In this document: positions 27,409-37,661 of the stretch, in pieces
Position numbering within the stretch: the first letter of the stretch is position 1
Layout of the letters: each line of letters starts with the position of its first letter
DNA from: Ignatzschineria indica
GTDB taxonomy: Bacteria > Pseudomonadota > Gammaproteobacteria > Cardiobacteriales > Wohlfahrtiimonadaceae
DNA length: 64,000 bases
Assembly (NCBI RefSeq): GCF_003121925.1
Contig: NZ_QEWR01000004.1
Span: forward strand, 124,001-188,000
Reading direction: 5' to 3'
Notes under the pieces: model-generated
Told to the model about the DNA's origin: nothing
What the model saw: the letters and a program-made list of their open reading frames with translations, nothing else
Database searches by the model: none
Made by a program: the position numbers and the translations under genes

Positions 27409-27930
27409 ATGAAAAATAGAGAAAGTATATTAAGTAGCCATACGAGAGCAGAGATTGATCGCTGGCTCGCACGCTTCCCTGAAGATCGGAAGCAATCAGC
27501 GCTCCTTGCTGCACTGCGTGAAGCTCAACATGAAAATGGTGGTTATTTAACGGTTGAGATTATGGATGCAATTGCAGATTATCTGGAGTTGCCTCCTATT
27601 GCGGTCTATGAGGTCGCTTCCTTTTACTCCAATTTCGAAACGAAACCATGTGGTAAAAATGCCATTATGATCTGTACTAATATCTCCTGTATGCTTCGTG
27701 GCGGAGAAGAGATTTTAGCGCATGTAGAGCAACGTTTAGGTATTAAGGCCGGGGAGTCAACTCCTGACGGTCTTTTTTCGCTTAAGAATGAGGATGAATG
27801 TATTGCGGCATGTACAGCAGCGCCCGCGGCACTGATCAACCACGAGTATCATGAGAACTTAACGATTGAGAAGATTGATGAGATTCTCGACCGTATCGAA
27901 TCAAGAGCAGATAATAAAGAGGCAAACTAA
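27409..27930 (+). CDS. nuoE: NADH-quinone oxidoreductase subunit E
   Basis: 173 aa, 24-kDa subunit with the [2Fe-2S] cluster N1a. Ligands: CTNISC (Cys x4 Cys) and CIAAC (Cys x3 Cys). Thioredoxin-like C-terminal domain. [13 protein letters not shown] lies just before the first ligand pair. Its TAA overlaps the ATG of nuoF by one base, so translation is coupled. Standard length. Confidence 0.95.
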   Translation: MKNRESILSSHTRAEIDRWLARFPEDRKQSALLAALREAQHENGGYLTVEIMDAIADYLELPPIAVYEVASFYSNFETKPCGKNAIMICTNISCMLRGGEEILAHVEQRLGIKAGESTPDGLFSLKNEDECIAACTAAPAALINHEYHENLTIEKIDEILDRIESRADNKEAN

Positions 27931-29216
27931 TGGTACAAAACGAAGTTTGTTACTTCACTCTCGGGCACGATAAGCCTTGGTCTCTCGAGACCTACTTGAG
28001 CTTAGGGGGCTACGACGGGTGGAAAAAGATATTAAGAGGGGAACTCTCTAAAGAGGAAGTCATTGAGATGGTGAAGGCTTCTGAGCTTCGTGGTCGTGGG
28101 GGCGCAGGCTTCCCAACGGGTGTGAAGTGGAGCTTTATGCCGAAGAATGATGATGGTAGTAGCTACCTTGTCTGTAACTCGGATGAGTCAGAGCCGGGCA
28201 CCTGTAAAGATAGGGATATCCTCCGTTTTAACCCTCATGCATTGGTGGAAGGGATGGCGATTGCCGCCTACGCTATCGGTGCGAAAGTGGGTTACAACTA
28301 TATGCGTGGAGAGTTTAGCGAAGAGCCTTTCAAACGTTTTGAAGCGGCAGTGCAAGAAGCACGTGATGCCGGTTTAATTGGGCAAAATATCCAAGGAACG
28401 GGTATCTCCATTGAGCTCTATGGCGCATTGGGTGCGGGAGCTTATATCTGTGGTGAGGAGACGGCGCTTCTTGAATCCCTCGAAGGGAAGAAAGGGCAAC
28501 CGCGCTTTAAGCCACCTTTCCCAGCGGCAGTCGGTCTCTATGGTAAGCCGACCACGATCAATAACTGTGAGTCGCTCTCATCTGTCGGTCGCATTATTCG
28601 CAATGGTGCCGATTGGTTTAAGGAGCATGGGATTCCAGGTGCAGGTGGACAGAAGATCTTCTCCATCTCAGGACATGTGGAAAAGCCAGGAAACTATGAG
28701 ATCCCGATGGGAACCCCTTTTAAAGATCTCTTAGAGCTTGCCGGTGGTATCTGGAAAGGTCGTAAAATTAAGGCGGTTATTCCAGGAGGATCATCAGTTC
28801 CTGTCGTCCCAGGTCATATTATGATGGAGACCAATATGGATTACGATTCGATCGCGAAAAAAGCGGGATCGATGATGGGTTCAGGTGCGGTGATCGTCAT
28901 GGATGAGACAACCGACATGGTTAAGGCATTGCGCACATTGTCGAGCTTCTACTTTAGCGAATCGTGCGGACAATGTACGCCTTGTCGTGAGGGAACAGGC
29001 TGGTTATTTAGAATTATGGATCGCATCCTCAAAGGGGAAGGGCGTCCAGAAGATCTCGACCGTCTTGTTCATGTTGCCAACAATATTGGAGGTCGAACAA
29101 TCTGTGCGCTTGGTGATGCAGCTGCTATGCCGGTACTCAGCTTTGTTAAGCACTTCCCTGAAGAGTTCAAATACTATATTGAACATGGCAGAAGTATGGT
29201 TGAGGGGGCGAAATAA
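27930..29216 (+). CDS. nuoF: NADH-quinone oxidoreductase subunit F (NADH-binding)
   Basis: 428 aa, 51-kDa subunit; binds NADH, FMN and cluster N3. NADH/FMN site: [19 protein letters not shown] (about 54-72) and [16 protein letters not shown]3 ligands: [13 protein letters not shown] plus the Cys in [11 protein letters not shown]. The middle SLBB domain includes [11 protein letters not shown]. Stop TAA overlaps the nuoG ATG by one base. Confidence 0.96.
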   Translation: MVQNEVCYFTLGHDKPWSLETYLSLGGYDGWKKILRGELSKEEVIEMVKASELRGRGGAGFPTGVKWSFMPKNDDGSSYLVCNSDESEPGTCKDRDILRFNPHALVEGMAIAAYAIGAKVGYNYMRGEFSEEPFKRFEAAVQEARDAGLIGQNIQGTGISIELYGALGAGAYICGEETALLESLEGKKGQPRFKPPFPAAVGLYGKPTTINNCESLSSVGRIIRNGADWFKEHGIPGAGGQKIFSISGHVEKPGNYEIPMGTPFKDLLELAGGIWKGRKIKAVIPGGSSVPVVPGHIMMETNMDYDSIAKKAGSMMGSGAVIVMDETTDMVKALRTLSSFYFSESCGQCTPCREGTGWLFRIMDRILKGEGRPEDLDRLVHVANNIGGRTICALGDAAAMPVLSFVKHFPEEFKYYIEHGRSMVEGAK

Positions 29217-31549
29217 TGAGTAATGAAGTGAAGATGTTTACCGTTAATATCGATGGTAAAGAGTTTCAAGCACCCGCCGGAACAATGTTGATTGAAGTGG
29301 CAGATCGTGAAGGAATCACTATTCCTCGCTTCTGTTATCACGATAAATTATCCATTGCGGCGAGTTGCCGTATGTGCCTTGTGGATGTTGAGCGGATGCC
29401 AAAACCGGCACCTGCATGTGCAACCCCCATTATGGATGGCATGATTGTTCGCACACGTAATGAGAAAGCGCGTGCAGCACAAAAAGCAATTATGGAATTC
29501 TTGTTAATTAATCACCCGCTTGATTGTCCTATCTGTGACCAAGGGGGCGAGTGTGAATTACAAGATTTCTCAGCAGAGTATGGGCAAAATCGATCGCTCT
29601 ATATTGAAGAGAAGCGCCATGTTGAAAAGATCAATATCGGTCCTTTAGTTGAGACCTTTATGAATCGCTGTATCCAATGTACCCGTTGCGTTCGCTTTGG
29701 TGATGAGATTGCCGGCATGCGTGAATTGGGGGGCGTTGATCGTGGTGATCGCCTAGAGATCACAACCTATATTAAACATGCCTTAGTCTCTGAAGTTTCG
29801 GGCAATATTATCGATATCTGTCCTGTTGGTGCGTTAACGGCGAAGCCTTCAAAATATGGAGCGCGTCCATGGGAATATATGAATCATGACTCTATCAGCA
29901 TGCATGATGGGCTAGGCACCAATACGGAGATTCATACCCTTCGCGGTAAGGTGGCACGTGTTGTTTCTCGCCGTAATGATGAGATCAATGAGCCATGGAT
30001 TTCAGATCGTGATCGTTTCAGTTATGAAGCGCTCTCAAGTGATGATCGTGCAGCACATCCACTTTTAGATAATGGTCAAGGTGAATTGGTTAAGAGCTCA
30101 TGGGATGATGCTTTAAAAGCGACAAAACTTCTGATCGAAGGCGCGATTGAAAAATATGGTGCAGATCAGGTAGGAATCTTTGTCTCACCGATGGCAACCC
30201 TTGAAGAGATGCAATTAGTTAAAGAGTTGCAGGCGGGCTTAGGTATTAAGAATGTCGATTATCGCTTTACACAGAGAGATTTTAGTGGTGAGCGTGCAGA
30301 GCCGACTTTCCGTGCATTAGGACTCTCTATTCCAGAAGTAAATGAGCTCGACTCAGTACTTCTCGTAGGTGCTGATCCACGTATGGAGGTGCCTGTTTTA
30401 GCGATTCGTCTTCGTGATGCGGTGAAGAAGGGTGCAAAAGTCTCCTTCTTAGGATCTTATAGCGCAGATCAACTTCATCCTTTCCATGCCGAGATTATTG
30501 CACATCCTTTTGATTGGGTGAGTGAGCTTGCGGCAGTTGTGGCGAAAGTTGCCAATATGAAGGGTGAGTCAGTTCGTACAGAGCTTATTTCTGTGATCAA
30601 TAGCGATTCAATCAATGAAGATGCGGTGATCTCAATTGCCGAGCAGTTCCTCAAAGGGGAGCGTGAGTGGATCGTTTTAGGGCATGATGCAATTAGCCAT
30701 CCACAATTTGCAACAATCCGTGCATTAAGTGCTGAGCTTGCGCGTTTAACTGGTGCGAAACTCGGTTACTTCACGCCAGGATCAAATAGTTCAGGCGCGG
30801 CATTAACGGCATTAACAACAGAAGGCAGCAATAGTGCTACGATGTTAGCTTCTCCTTTAAAAGCTTACCTCTTAGTCGGCGCTATCGATCCAGAATCTGA
30901 TTTTGTTGAGTCAAAATTAGCGCTCGATGCACTGCAAACTGCTGAAGCTGTCGTTGCAATTACCCCATTTGCTAGCGAGACATTAAAGTCAGTTGCAAAT
31001 GTCATTCTTCCGGGAGCTGCTTGGACAGAGACCTCAGGAAGTTACGTTAACCTTGAGGGAACGTTACAGACATTACAAGCTGCATCGCTCCCACATGGTG
31101 AAGCGCGTCCTATCTGGAAGATTTTACGTGTTTTAGGTAACCATTTTGAGATCGATGGCTTCGATTACATCTCTTCTGATGAGCTTCTAACGAAGTGGAA
31201 AGCGGAGAATGGCGCAAAATTAGTAGAGAACCAAAATAAGGTTTCAGGAGTCTCCTTTGACTATCGAGCATTGAAGAAAGAGGGTCTGTTAGCAGTACCG
31301 ACAACTTCTCTCTACTCAACAGATGCTTATGTTAGACGAGGTGTTGCACTTCAGAAGACACCTTTAGCGAAGCGTGCCCGTATTGCCTTTAATAACGCAA
31401 ATGATGAGAGTGCAGTAATGCCTCTACTCAATAGTGAAAATACCTTCCTTTCGAGAGTATCGGAGAAGGTAGCAGAGGGCTGTGTTCGTATTCCTACAGA
31501 ATATGCAGGAACCACGAAGTTTTATCAATCAATTAAGGGGGCAAATTAG
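29216..31549 (+). CDS. nuoG: NADH-quinone oxidoreductase subunit G
   Basis: 777 aa, 75-kDa subunit. N-terminal 2Fe-2S ferredoxin domain (N1b): RFCYHDKLSIAASCRMC and the Cys in PACATPIMDG. Then CPICDQGGECELQDFS (N5 with its upstream His) and CIQCTRCVRFGDEIAG with CPVGALTAKPS (N4). The molybdopterin-oxidoreductase-like domain follows. The cysteine set of the extra cluster N7, found in E. coli, is missing: the stretch NHDSISMHDGLGTNTEIH has no Cys. This, the 777-aa length and the separate nuoC and nuoD point to the mitochondrial-like type. Confidence 0.95.
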   Translation: MSNEVKMFTVNIDGKEFQAPAGTMLIEVADREGITIPRFCYHDKLSIAASCRMCLVDVERMPKPAPACATPIMDGMIVRTRNEKARAAQKAIMEFLLINHPLDCPICDQGGECELQDFSAEYGQNRSLYIEEKRHVEKINIGPLVETFMNRCIQCTRCVRFGDEIAGMRELGGVDRGDRLEITTYIKHALVSEVSGNIIDICPVGALTAKPSKYGARPWEYMNHDSISMHDGLGTNTEIHTLRGKVARVVSRRNDEINEPWISDRDRFSYEALSSDDRAAHPLLDNGQGELVKSSWDDALKATKLLIEGAIEKYGADQVGIFVSPMATLEEMQLVKELQAGLGIKNVDYRFTQRDFSGERAEPTFRALGLSIPEVNELDSVLLVGADPRMEVPVLAIRLRDAVKKGAKVSFLGSYSADQLHPFHAEIIAHPFDWVSELAAVVAKVANMKGESVRTELISVINSDSINEDAVISIAEQFLKGEREWIVLGHDAISHPQFATIRALSAELARLTGAKLGYFTPGSNSSGAALTALTTEGSNSATMLASPLKAYLLVGAIDPESDFVESKLALDALQTAEAVVAITPFASETLKSVANVILPGAAWTETSGSYVNLEGTLQTLQAASLPHGEARPIWKILRVLGNHFEIDGFDYISSDELLTKWKAENGAKLVENQNKVSGVSFDYRALKKEGLLAVPTTSLYSTDAYVRRGVALQKTPLAKRARIAFNNANDESAVMPLLNSENTFLSRVSEKVAEGCVRIPTEYAGTTKFYQSIKGAN

Positions 31550-32602
31550 ATGGATACCGTAATGGCGATTATTCACTATCCGCTTGTGTGGGCTCTGATA
31601 AAAACATTGGTCATCTTTTTGCCAATCGTTCTATCGGTGGCATATCTAACCTTTGCAGAGCGTAAAGTTTTGGGTTATATGCATATCCGTTTAGGCCCTA
31701 ATAGAGTAGGTCCTAAAGGGCTTCTCCAACCATTTGCGGATCTTTTAAAGATGCTCTTTAAAGAGTTTATCATTCCATCAGCTGCGAATAAGACAATGTT
31801 CCTTATTGCACCATTTATTGCGGTAACAACAGCATTTGGTGTGTGGGCAGTTGTTCCTTTCAATGATGGCTGGGTTAGCTCCTCGATGGATTCTGCAATC
31901 CTCTATATTTTGGCGATGACCTCTCTTGGCGTCTATGCGTCATTAATGGCAGGTTGGAGTTCTAACTCAAAGTTTGCGATCTTCGGCGCCATTCGTAGTG
32001 CGGCGCAAGTGGTCTCTTATGAGTTAGCGTTAGGATTTGCTTTAATCACGGTGGTGATGATCTCAGGTAGCCTTAACTTTACCGAAATCGTTAAAGGGCA
32101 AGGGGGATCACTCGGTCTGATCAATTGGTACTTTATTCCACTTCTGCCAATGGCTGTCATCTACTTTATTGCCGGTCTTGCAGAGTTAAATCGTGCGCCT
32201 TTTGAGGTGACGGAAGGGGAATCAGAGATTGTTGCGGGATACTTTACGGAGTATTCAGGAACGGGCTTTGTGACCTTCTACCTTGCAGAATATACCAATA
32301 TGATTTTGGTCTCTGCATTGATGAGCTTGCTCTTCTTTGGTGGATGGCTTGCACCGCTCTCTGGCGTAGAAGCGATAGAGAATATTCCTGTTCTTTCATT
32401 ACTTGCGACAGATAGCATCTTCTGGATGATTATCAAAATGGCCTTTTTCCTCTTTGCGATGATCTGGGTTCGTGCAACCTTCCCCGGTTACCGATATGAC
32501 CAGATTATGCGTCTAGGTTGGAAATTCTTTATTCCGATAGCTCTTGTGTGGATTGCGGTAGTACTCGTAATGTACGGCGTCGGTCTAAAACCATGGTTTT
32601 AA
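31550..32602 (+). CDS. nuoH: NADH-quinone oxidoreductase subunit H
   Basis: 350 aa, eight predicted membrane helices; connects the Q module to the antiporter-like subunits and forms the quinone entry channel. Signatures: AYLTFAERKVLGYMHIRLGPNRVGPKG (about 32-58) and the acidic loop LAELNRAPFEVTEGESEIVAGY. ATG directly abuts the stop of nuoG. Confidence 0.96.
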   Translation: MDTVMAIIHYPLVWALIKTLVIFLPIVLSVAYLTFAERKVLGYMHIRLGPNRVGPKGLLQPFADLLKMLFKEFIIPSAANKTMFLIAPFIAVTTAFGVWAVVPFNDGWVSSSMDSAILYILAMTSLGVYASLMAGWSSNSKFAIFGAIRSAAQVVSYELALGFALITVVMISGSLNFTEIVKGQGGSLGLINWYFIPLLPMAVIYFIAGLAELNRAPFEVTEGESEIVAGYFTEYSGTGFVTFYLAEYTNMILVSALMSLLFFGGWLAPLSGVEAIENIPVLSLLATDSIFWMIIKMAFFLFAMIWVRATFPGYRYDQIMRLGWKFFIPIALVWIAVVLVMYGVGLKPWF

Positions 32603-32624
32603 AGGAATAGGTAGGAACTAACAT

Positions 32625-33116
32625 ATGTTTAGATATTTAAAATCACTCTACGAGACATTTACGTTAAAAGAATTACGTAAAGGTTTAGGAATTACCTTAC
32701 GTTATTTCTTTAGACCGAAATTCACGATTGAGTATCCGTTTGAGAAAACCCCACAATCTGGGCGTTTTCGTGGGCTTCACGCATTGCGTCGCTATCCGAA
32801 TGGGGAAGAGCGTTGCATCGGTTGTAAATTGTGTGAAGCAGTCTGTCCTGCATTAGCAATTACGATTGATACCGAAGAGCGTGGCGATGGCACTCGTCGT
32901 ACGACACGTTACGATATCGATCTTTTCAAATGCATCTTCTGTGGATTGTGTGAACAAGCATGTCCTGTGGATTCAATCGTCTTAACACGCGTCTTTGAAT
33001 ACCATATGGAAGAGAAGGGCGAAAATATCATCACAAAAGAATCTCTCTTAGCACTTGGCGATAAGTATGAAGTACAAATCGCTAAAGATCGTGCTGCAGA
33101 TTCTCACTTATACTAG
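32625..33116 (+). CDS. nuoI: NADH-quinone oxidoreductase subunit I
   Basis: 163 aa, 23-kDa subunit with the two [4Fe-4S] clusters N6a and N6b. Two ferredoxin motifs: [12 protein letters not shown] (about 65-76) and [12 protein letters not shown] (about 104-115). The N-terminal amphipathic region and the [15 protein letters not shown] lead-in are typical. Standard length. Confidence 0.96.
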   Translation: MFRYLKSLYETFTLKELRKGLGITLRYFFRPKFTIEYPFEKTPQSGRFRGLHALRRYPNGEERCIGCKLCEAVCPALAITIDTEERGDGTRRTTRYDIDLFKCIFCGLCEQACPVDSIVLTRVFEYHMEEKGENIITKESLLALGDKYEVQIAKDRAADSHLY

Positions 33117-33125
33117 GAGGGGAAG

Positions 33126-33803
33126 ATGTTATTTAAGATACTATTTTATATCTTCGCACTAATCACGATCTATTCAGCGATTAGAGTGGTGAGTGCAAAA
33201 AATACCATGACATCAGTACTGCACCTAGTTCTGATCTTTGTGATGGTGAGCTGCTGTTGGTTACTTCTTCAAGCGGAGTTCTTAGCACTCTCCTTGATTA
33301 TTATCTACTGTGGTGCCGTAATGGTCTTCTTCCTCTTTGCCGTGATGATGCTCGATATTCCGCATGATCTCTTAAAAGAGGGTTTTGTTCGTTACTTGCC
33401 GATTGCGGTATTAGTCGCGATCATCTTTATTGCAGAGATTCTTATTGTAATCTTAGGGGGCGATAGCTTTATTGCGAATCAATTCGCGCTCGAAGGTGGT
33501 GTTGAATCGATCCGTGCAGGCACTGAGTTAACTAATGCGCAAGAGTTAGGGGTGCTTCTCTACACTAACTATATCTATGCATTTGAAGCGACCGCATTGA
33601 TTCTTTTAGTAGCGATGATTGCGGCGATCGCTTTAACACGCCGTATCGGACCACTTCGTCGTAAAGATGTCTCTGTCAGCTGGGCAATTAAGGCAGATCC
33701 AACAAAACGTGTACGTATGGTGAAGATGGATTCTGCGGTTTTAGCGCCGGCACCTGTGAAGGAAGAGAGCGAAGACGCAGTTACAGAAGAGGAGGAAAAA
33801 TAG
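33126..33803 (+). CDS. nuoJ: NADH-quinone oxidoreductase subunit J
   Basis: 225 aa, five membrane helices. The conserved third helix region [21 protein letters not shown] is intact (pi-bulge helix of the transition state). [19 protein letters not shown] precedes an unusually long charged C-terminal tail (about 50 residues, ending in a Glu-rich run). RBS AGGAGGGG lies just upstream. Part of the nuo operon. Confidence 0.94.
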   Translation: MLFKILFYIFALITIYSAIRVVSAKNTMTSVLHLVLIFVMVSCCWLLLQAEFLALSLIIIYCGAVMVFFLFAVMMLDIPHDLLKEGFVRYLPIAVLVAIIFIAEILIVILGGDSFIANQFALEGGVESIRAGTELTNAQELGVLLYTNYIYAFEATALILLVAMIAAIALTRRIGPLRRKDVSVSWAIKADPTKRVRMVKMDSAVLAPAPVKEESEDAVTEEEEK

Positions 33804-33805
33804 GT

Positions 33806-34114
33806 ATGAATTTAGTCATAGATGATTATATTATTCTCTCGACGATTCTATTTGGAATTAGTACTGCGGGGATCTTCATCAATCGTAAGAACTTGATTGT
33901 TCTCTTGATGTGTATCGAGTTAATGTTACTAGCAAGTAGTACGCTTTTTGTTGCATTCTCACAGTTCTCGGGCGATTTAAATGGGCAGATTTTTGTCTTC
34001 TTTACATTAGCGGTTGCAGCTGCGGAAGCGGCGATTGGTCTTGCAATCTTAGTGTTAGTATTCAGAAATCGCGGTAGCATTAATGTCGATGAAATTACGG
34101 AATTAAGAGGCTAG
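33806..34114 (+). CDS. nuoK: NADH-quinone oxidoreductase subunit K
   Basis: 102 aa, three helices; homologous to MrpC. It carries the two conserved membrane glutamates: one in [11 protein letters not shown] and one in [13 protein letters not shown]. Starts 2 bp after nuoJ. Confidence 0.95.
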   Translation: MNLVIDDYIILSTILFGISTAGIFINRKNLIVLLMCIELMLLASSTLFVAFSQFSGDLNGQIFVFFTLAVAAAEAAIGLAILVLVFRNRGSINVDEITELRG

Positions 34115-34118
34115 TGCA

Positions 34119-36125
34119 ATGGACTTAAAGTATATCTATCTTTTAATCGTTTTATTGCCCCTCTTTGGTTCAATTATCTCGGGTCTTTTCTGCCGAGTAA
34201 TTAATGAAAAGGTGGCACATACTGTCACGATCGTTTTTGTCGCGATTGCGGCACTTCTCTCTGGCTATGTTCTTATTGAGCATATGTCAGGACGTGCACC
34301 AATCTTTGATGAAAATATCTACACCTGGATGGATACAGGATCATTAAGCGTCGGTGTTGGCTTCTTAGTCGATAACTTAACGGCGATGATGATGGTGGTT
34401 ATCACCTCTGTATCAACAATGGTTCATCTCTACTCTGTAGGGTATATGAAAGGTGATCCGGGATATAACCGCTTCTTTAGCTATATCTCACTCTTTACCT
34501 TCTCCATGTTGATGCTTGTGATGTCTAACAACTTCATGCAACTCTTCTTCGGATGGGAAGCGGTAGGTCTTGTCTCTTATCTCTTGATCGGTTTCTGGTT
34601 TAAAAAGCCAACAGCGACCTATGCCAACATGAAAGCATTCTTAGTGAACCGTGTAGGGGACTTCGGTTTCTTAATCGGTATCGCTTGTGTTGCTTACATG
34701 ACGAGCTCACTGACCTATACGGAGGCGTTTGATCGTCTTCCTGAAGCGGCAGGAACACTCCACTTCTTAGGAACTGATTGGAATATCATGACCTTTGCAG
34801 CGGTCTTCCTCTTCATCGGGGCGATGGGTAAATCAGCACAGGTTCCACTTCATGTCTGGTTACCCGATTCGATGGAAGGTCCAACCCCAATCTCCGCATT
34901 GATTCACGCGGCGACGATGGTTACTGCAGGGATCTTTATGGTTGCGAGAATGTCACCGATCTATGAGCTCTCAACAACAGCGCTCTCAATGGTGATGATC
35001 CTTGGTGCGATTACCGCACTCTTTATGGGAGTTTTAGGTCTCTTCCAAAATGATATTAAACGCGTTATTGCTTACTCGACAATCTCACAATTAGGTTATA
35101 TGACGGTAGCATTAGGGGCATCTGCATACTCACTGGCAGCATTCCACTTAACAACGCATGCATTCTTTAAAGCACTTCTCTTCTTAGGCGCAGGTTCGGT
35201 GATTATCGGAATGAGCCATGTTCAAGATATGCGCTTTATGGGAGGTCTTCGTAAGAAGATGCCGATTACTTGGATCACTACATTGATCGGTTCTTTAGCG
35301 CTTGTGGGGATGCCATTCTTCTCTGGATACTACTCAAAAGAGGGGATTATCTGGTCGCTTGAGCATAGCTCAACATTTGGTTCTGGTTTTGCTCACTTAG
35401 CACTTGAGATCGGGGTCTTTATGACTGCGCTCTATACCTTTAGAATGTACTTCTTAGTCTTCCATGGTAAAGCGCGTTACACCGTTGATGAGTCCTTAGG
35501 ACATGATCATCACAGTGAAGATGAGAGTGTTTTACCAGAGACGCCAAAAGAGTCACCATGGGTTGTCACACTTCCCTTGATTCTTCTTGCGATTCCATCG
35601 GTTATTCTCGGTTGGTATATGGCGCCGATGATGTTTGAAAATACCTTCTTAGCCGATTCTGTCTATATCAATAATGCAGTCAATCCGGCAACAGAGATTA
35701 TGAAGCAGGGCTTTGAAGGCTCTTGGGCGATGACGAAAGAAGCATTGACAGCGCCAGCATTCTATCTCACGCTTCTCGGTATTGCGGTCGCTTGGTATAG
35801 CTTCCTTATTCAGCCGAAAGTGGCAGCGAAGGGTAAAGAGATCCTTGAGAAGATCGGTCTTTATAGAGTATTTGAGAATAAATACTACTTCGATGACTTT
35901 AACCAGAAGGTGATTGCGAATGGCTCTGTGGGCTTAGGTCGCTTCTTCTGGCAGAAGATCGATGACAAACTGATCGACCGAGGGATTGTATTTGGTGCGG
36001 CACATGTAGCCTCCTTTGTAGGTGGCGTTATCCGTCGTATTCAAACTGGGTACATCTATCATGCAGCATTCTTAATGGTAGTTGGTCTATTAGCGCTTAT
36101 GACATGGGTCGTATTTTTTAACTAG
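34119..36125 (+). CDS. nuoL: NADH-quinone oxidoreductase subunit L
   Basis: 668 aa, antiporter-like proton-pumping subunit with about 16 helices. Key elements: NNFMQLFFGWEAVGLVSYLL (helix 5 Glu), GAMGKSAQVPLHVWLPDSMEGPTPISALIHAATMV (helix 7 Lys region) and IKRVIAYSTISQLGYM. The C-terminal lateral helix and final anchor (about 530-668) are present. A His/Glu-rich loop (DHHSEDES) lies near residue 467. Confidence 0.95.
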   Translation: MDLKYIYLLIVLLPLFGSIISGLFCRVINEKVAHTVTIVFVAIAALLSGYVLIEHMSGRAPIFDENIYTWMDTGSLSVGVGFLVDNLTAMMMVVITSVSTMVHLYSVGYMKGDPGYNRFFSYISLFTFSMLMLVMSNNFMQLFFGWEAVGLVSYLLIGFWFKKPTATYANMKAFLVNRVGDFGFLIGIACVAYMTSSLTYTEAFDRLPEAAGTLHFLGTDWNIMTFAAVFLFIGAMGKSAQVPLHVWLPDSMEGPTPISALIHAATMVTAGIFMVARMSPIYELSTTALSMVMILGAITALFMGVLGLFQNDIKRVIAYSTISQLGYMTVALGASAYSLAAFHLTTHAFFKALLFLGAGSVIIGMSHVQDMRFMGGLRKKMPITWITTLIGSLALVGMPFFSGYYSKEGIIWSLEHSSTFGSGFAHLALEIGVFMTALYTFRMYFLVFHGKARYTVDESLGHDHHSEDESVLPETPKESPWVVTLPLILLAIPSVILGWYMAPMMFENTFLADSVYINNAVNPATEIMKQGFEGSWAMTKEALTAPAFYLTLLGIAVAWYSFLIQPKVAAKGKEILEKIGLYRVFENKYYFDDFNQKVIANGSVGLGRFFWQKIDDKLIDRGIVFGAAHVASFVGGVIRRIQTGYIYHAAFLMVVGLLALMTWVVFFN

Positions 36126-36134
36126 GAATAAACA

Positions 36135-37649
36135 ATGGAAACAATGCAAATCTCTTGGTTAAGTTTAGTCATTTGGCTTCCGATTATCGGGGGGTTAGTG
36201 GTACTCGCGGTTGGCAATGAGCCGACCCGAGTCCGTTGGACCTCATTAGCCTTTGCTATTCTTACATTTATTATATCGTTACCACTTATATTCCAGTTCA
36301 ATTCAGACACAACTGCGATGCAGTTTGTAGAGAACTATGTCTGGAGTCGAGATCTTGGAATTGGGTATCATTTAGGGGTAGATGGTTTCTCTATGCCCTT
36401 TATCGTCCTCACAACCTTTGTCACTATCTTGGTAGTGATCGCCGGTTGGGAGATTATTAAAGATCGTCCACATCAATATTTTGCAGCATTCCTCATCCTT
36501 GAAGGATTGATGAATGGTATCTTTGCTTCTGTTGATGGGATTCTCTTCTATATCTTCTTCGAAGCGATGCTCATTCCGATGTTCTTAATTATCGGGATCT
36601 GGGGTGGACCAGGTCGTATTACTGCGGCATTGAAGTTCTTCCTCTACACCTTCTTAGGTTCGATCTTCCTGCTTGTGGCATTGATCTATCTCTATCTCCA
36701 AAGCGGTAACTTCAATATCTTAGGCTTTCAAAATCTTGAGATCGCAGAGAGTACACAGAAATGGCTCTTCTTCGCATTCCTTGCTGGATTTGCGGTAAAA
36801 GTGCCGATGTTCCCGGTTCATACTTGGTTACCTTCAGCGCACGTTGAAGCACCGACCGGTGGTTCTGTGATCCTAGCTGCGATTACCCTTAAAATTGGGG
36901 GTTATGGATTTGTTCGCTTTATGTTACCTATTGCACCATTAGGGGCGGCATATTTTGCGTGGTTTGTAGTGGCGCTCAGTGTGATTGCGATTCTCTATAT
37001 TGCGTTAGTAGCACTTGTACAGCGCGATATGAAGAAGATGATCGCTTACTCCTCAATCTCCCATATGGGCTTTGTAACATTAGCATTTATCCTGCCTGTT
37101 GCGATGTTAGGCGGTGGCGATCTCGATCCTGAAGCGATGCAGATGGCCCTTCAAGGGGGAATGATGCAGATGATCTCTCATGGTCTTGTATCTGCGGGAA
37201 TGTTCCTCTGTATTGGTGTTCTCTATGATCGTATCCATTCAAGAGAGATTGCAGATTATGGTGGTGTGATCAATGCGATGCCAGTATTTGGGGCATTCTT
37301 TATCTTCTTTGCAATGGCGAACTCAGGACTTCCAGGAACCTCAGGGTTTATTGGTGAGTTCTGGACAATCCTTGCAAGCTTCCACTATTCAATCTATATC
37401 GCTCTTTTAGTTGCCTTATCATTGATTCTCAGTGCGGCATATAACCTCTGGTTAACAAAACGAGTGATCTTAGGGGATATCGTTCATGACCATGTCAGAC
37501 AGATGAAAGATATCAACGGTCGCGAGTGGTTCATGTTAGGTTCATTAGCGATTCTTGTCATTCTTCTTGGGGTTTGGCCGGAGCCAATTGCGAATCTCAT
37601 GCAGACAACGATTGATGGACTTCTTGTTCATTTGACAGCTCAATTCTAA
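36135..37649 (+). CDS. nuoM: NADH-quinone oxidoreductase subunit M
   Basis: 504 aa, antiporter-like subunit with 14 helices. ILFYIFFEAMLIPMFLIIGIWGG holds the conserved helix-5 Glu; AVKVPMFPVHTWLPSAHVEAPTGGSVILAA the helix-7 Lys; MKKMIAYSSISHMGFV the helix-8 region. Starts 9 bp after nuoL. Length matches E. coli NuoM (509 aa). Confidence 0.95.
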   Translation: METMQISWLSLVIWLPIIGGLVVLAVGNEPTRVRWTSLAFAILTFIISLPLIFQFNSDTTAMQFVENYVWSRDLGIGYHLGVDGFSMPFIVLTTFVTILVVIAGWEIIKDRPHQYFAAFLILEGLMNGIFASVDGILFYIFFEAMLIPMFLIIGIWGGPGRITAALKFFLYTFLGSIFLLVALIYLYLQSGNFNILGFQNLEIAESTQKWLFFAFLAGFAVKVPMFPVHTWLPSAHVEAPTGGSVILAAITLKIGGYGFVRFMLPIAPLGAAYFAWFVVALSVIAILYIALVALVQRDMKKMIAYSSISHMGFVTLAFILPVAMLGGGDLDPEAMQMALQGGMMQMISHGLVSAGMFLCIGVLYDRIHSREIADYGGVINAMPVFGAFFIFFAMANSGLPGTSGFIGEFWTILASFHYSIYIALLVALSLILSAAYNLWLTKRVILGDIVHDHVRQMKDINGREWFMLGSLAILVILLGVWPEPIANLMQTTIDGLLVHLTAQF

Positions 37650-37661
37650 AGGACGTTAAAA

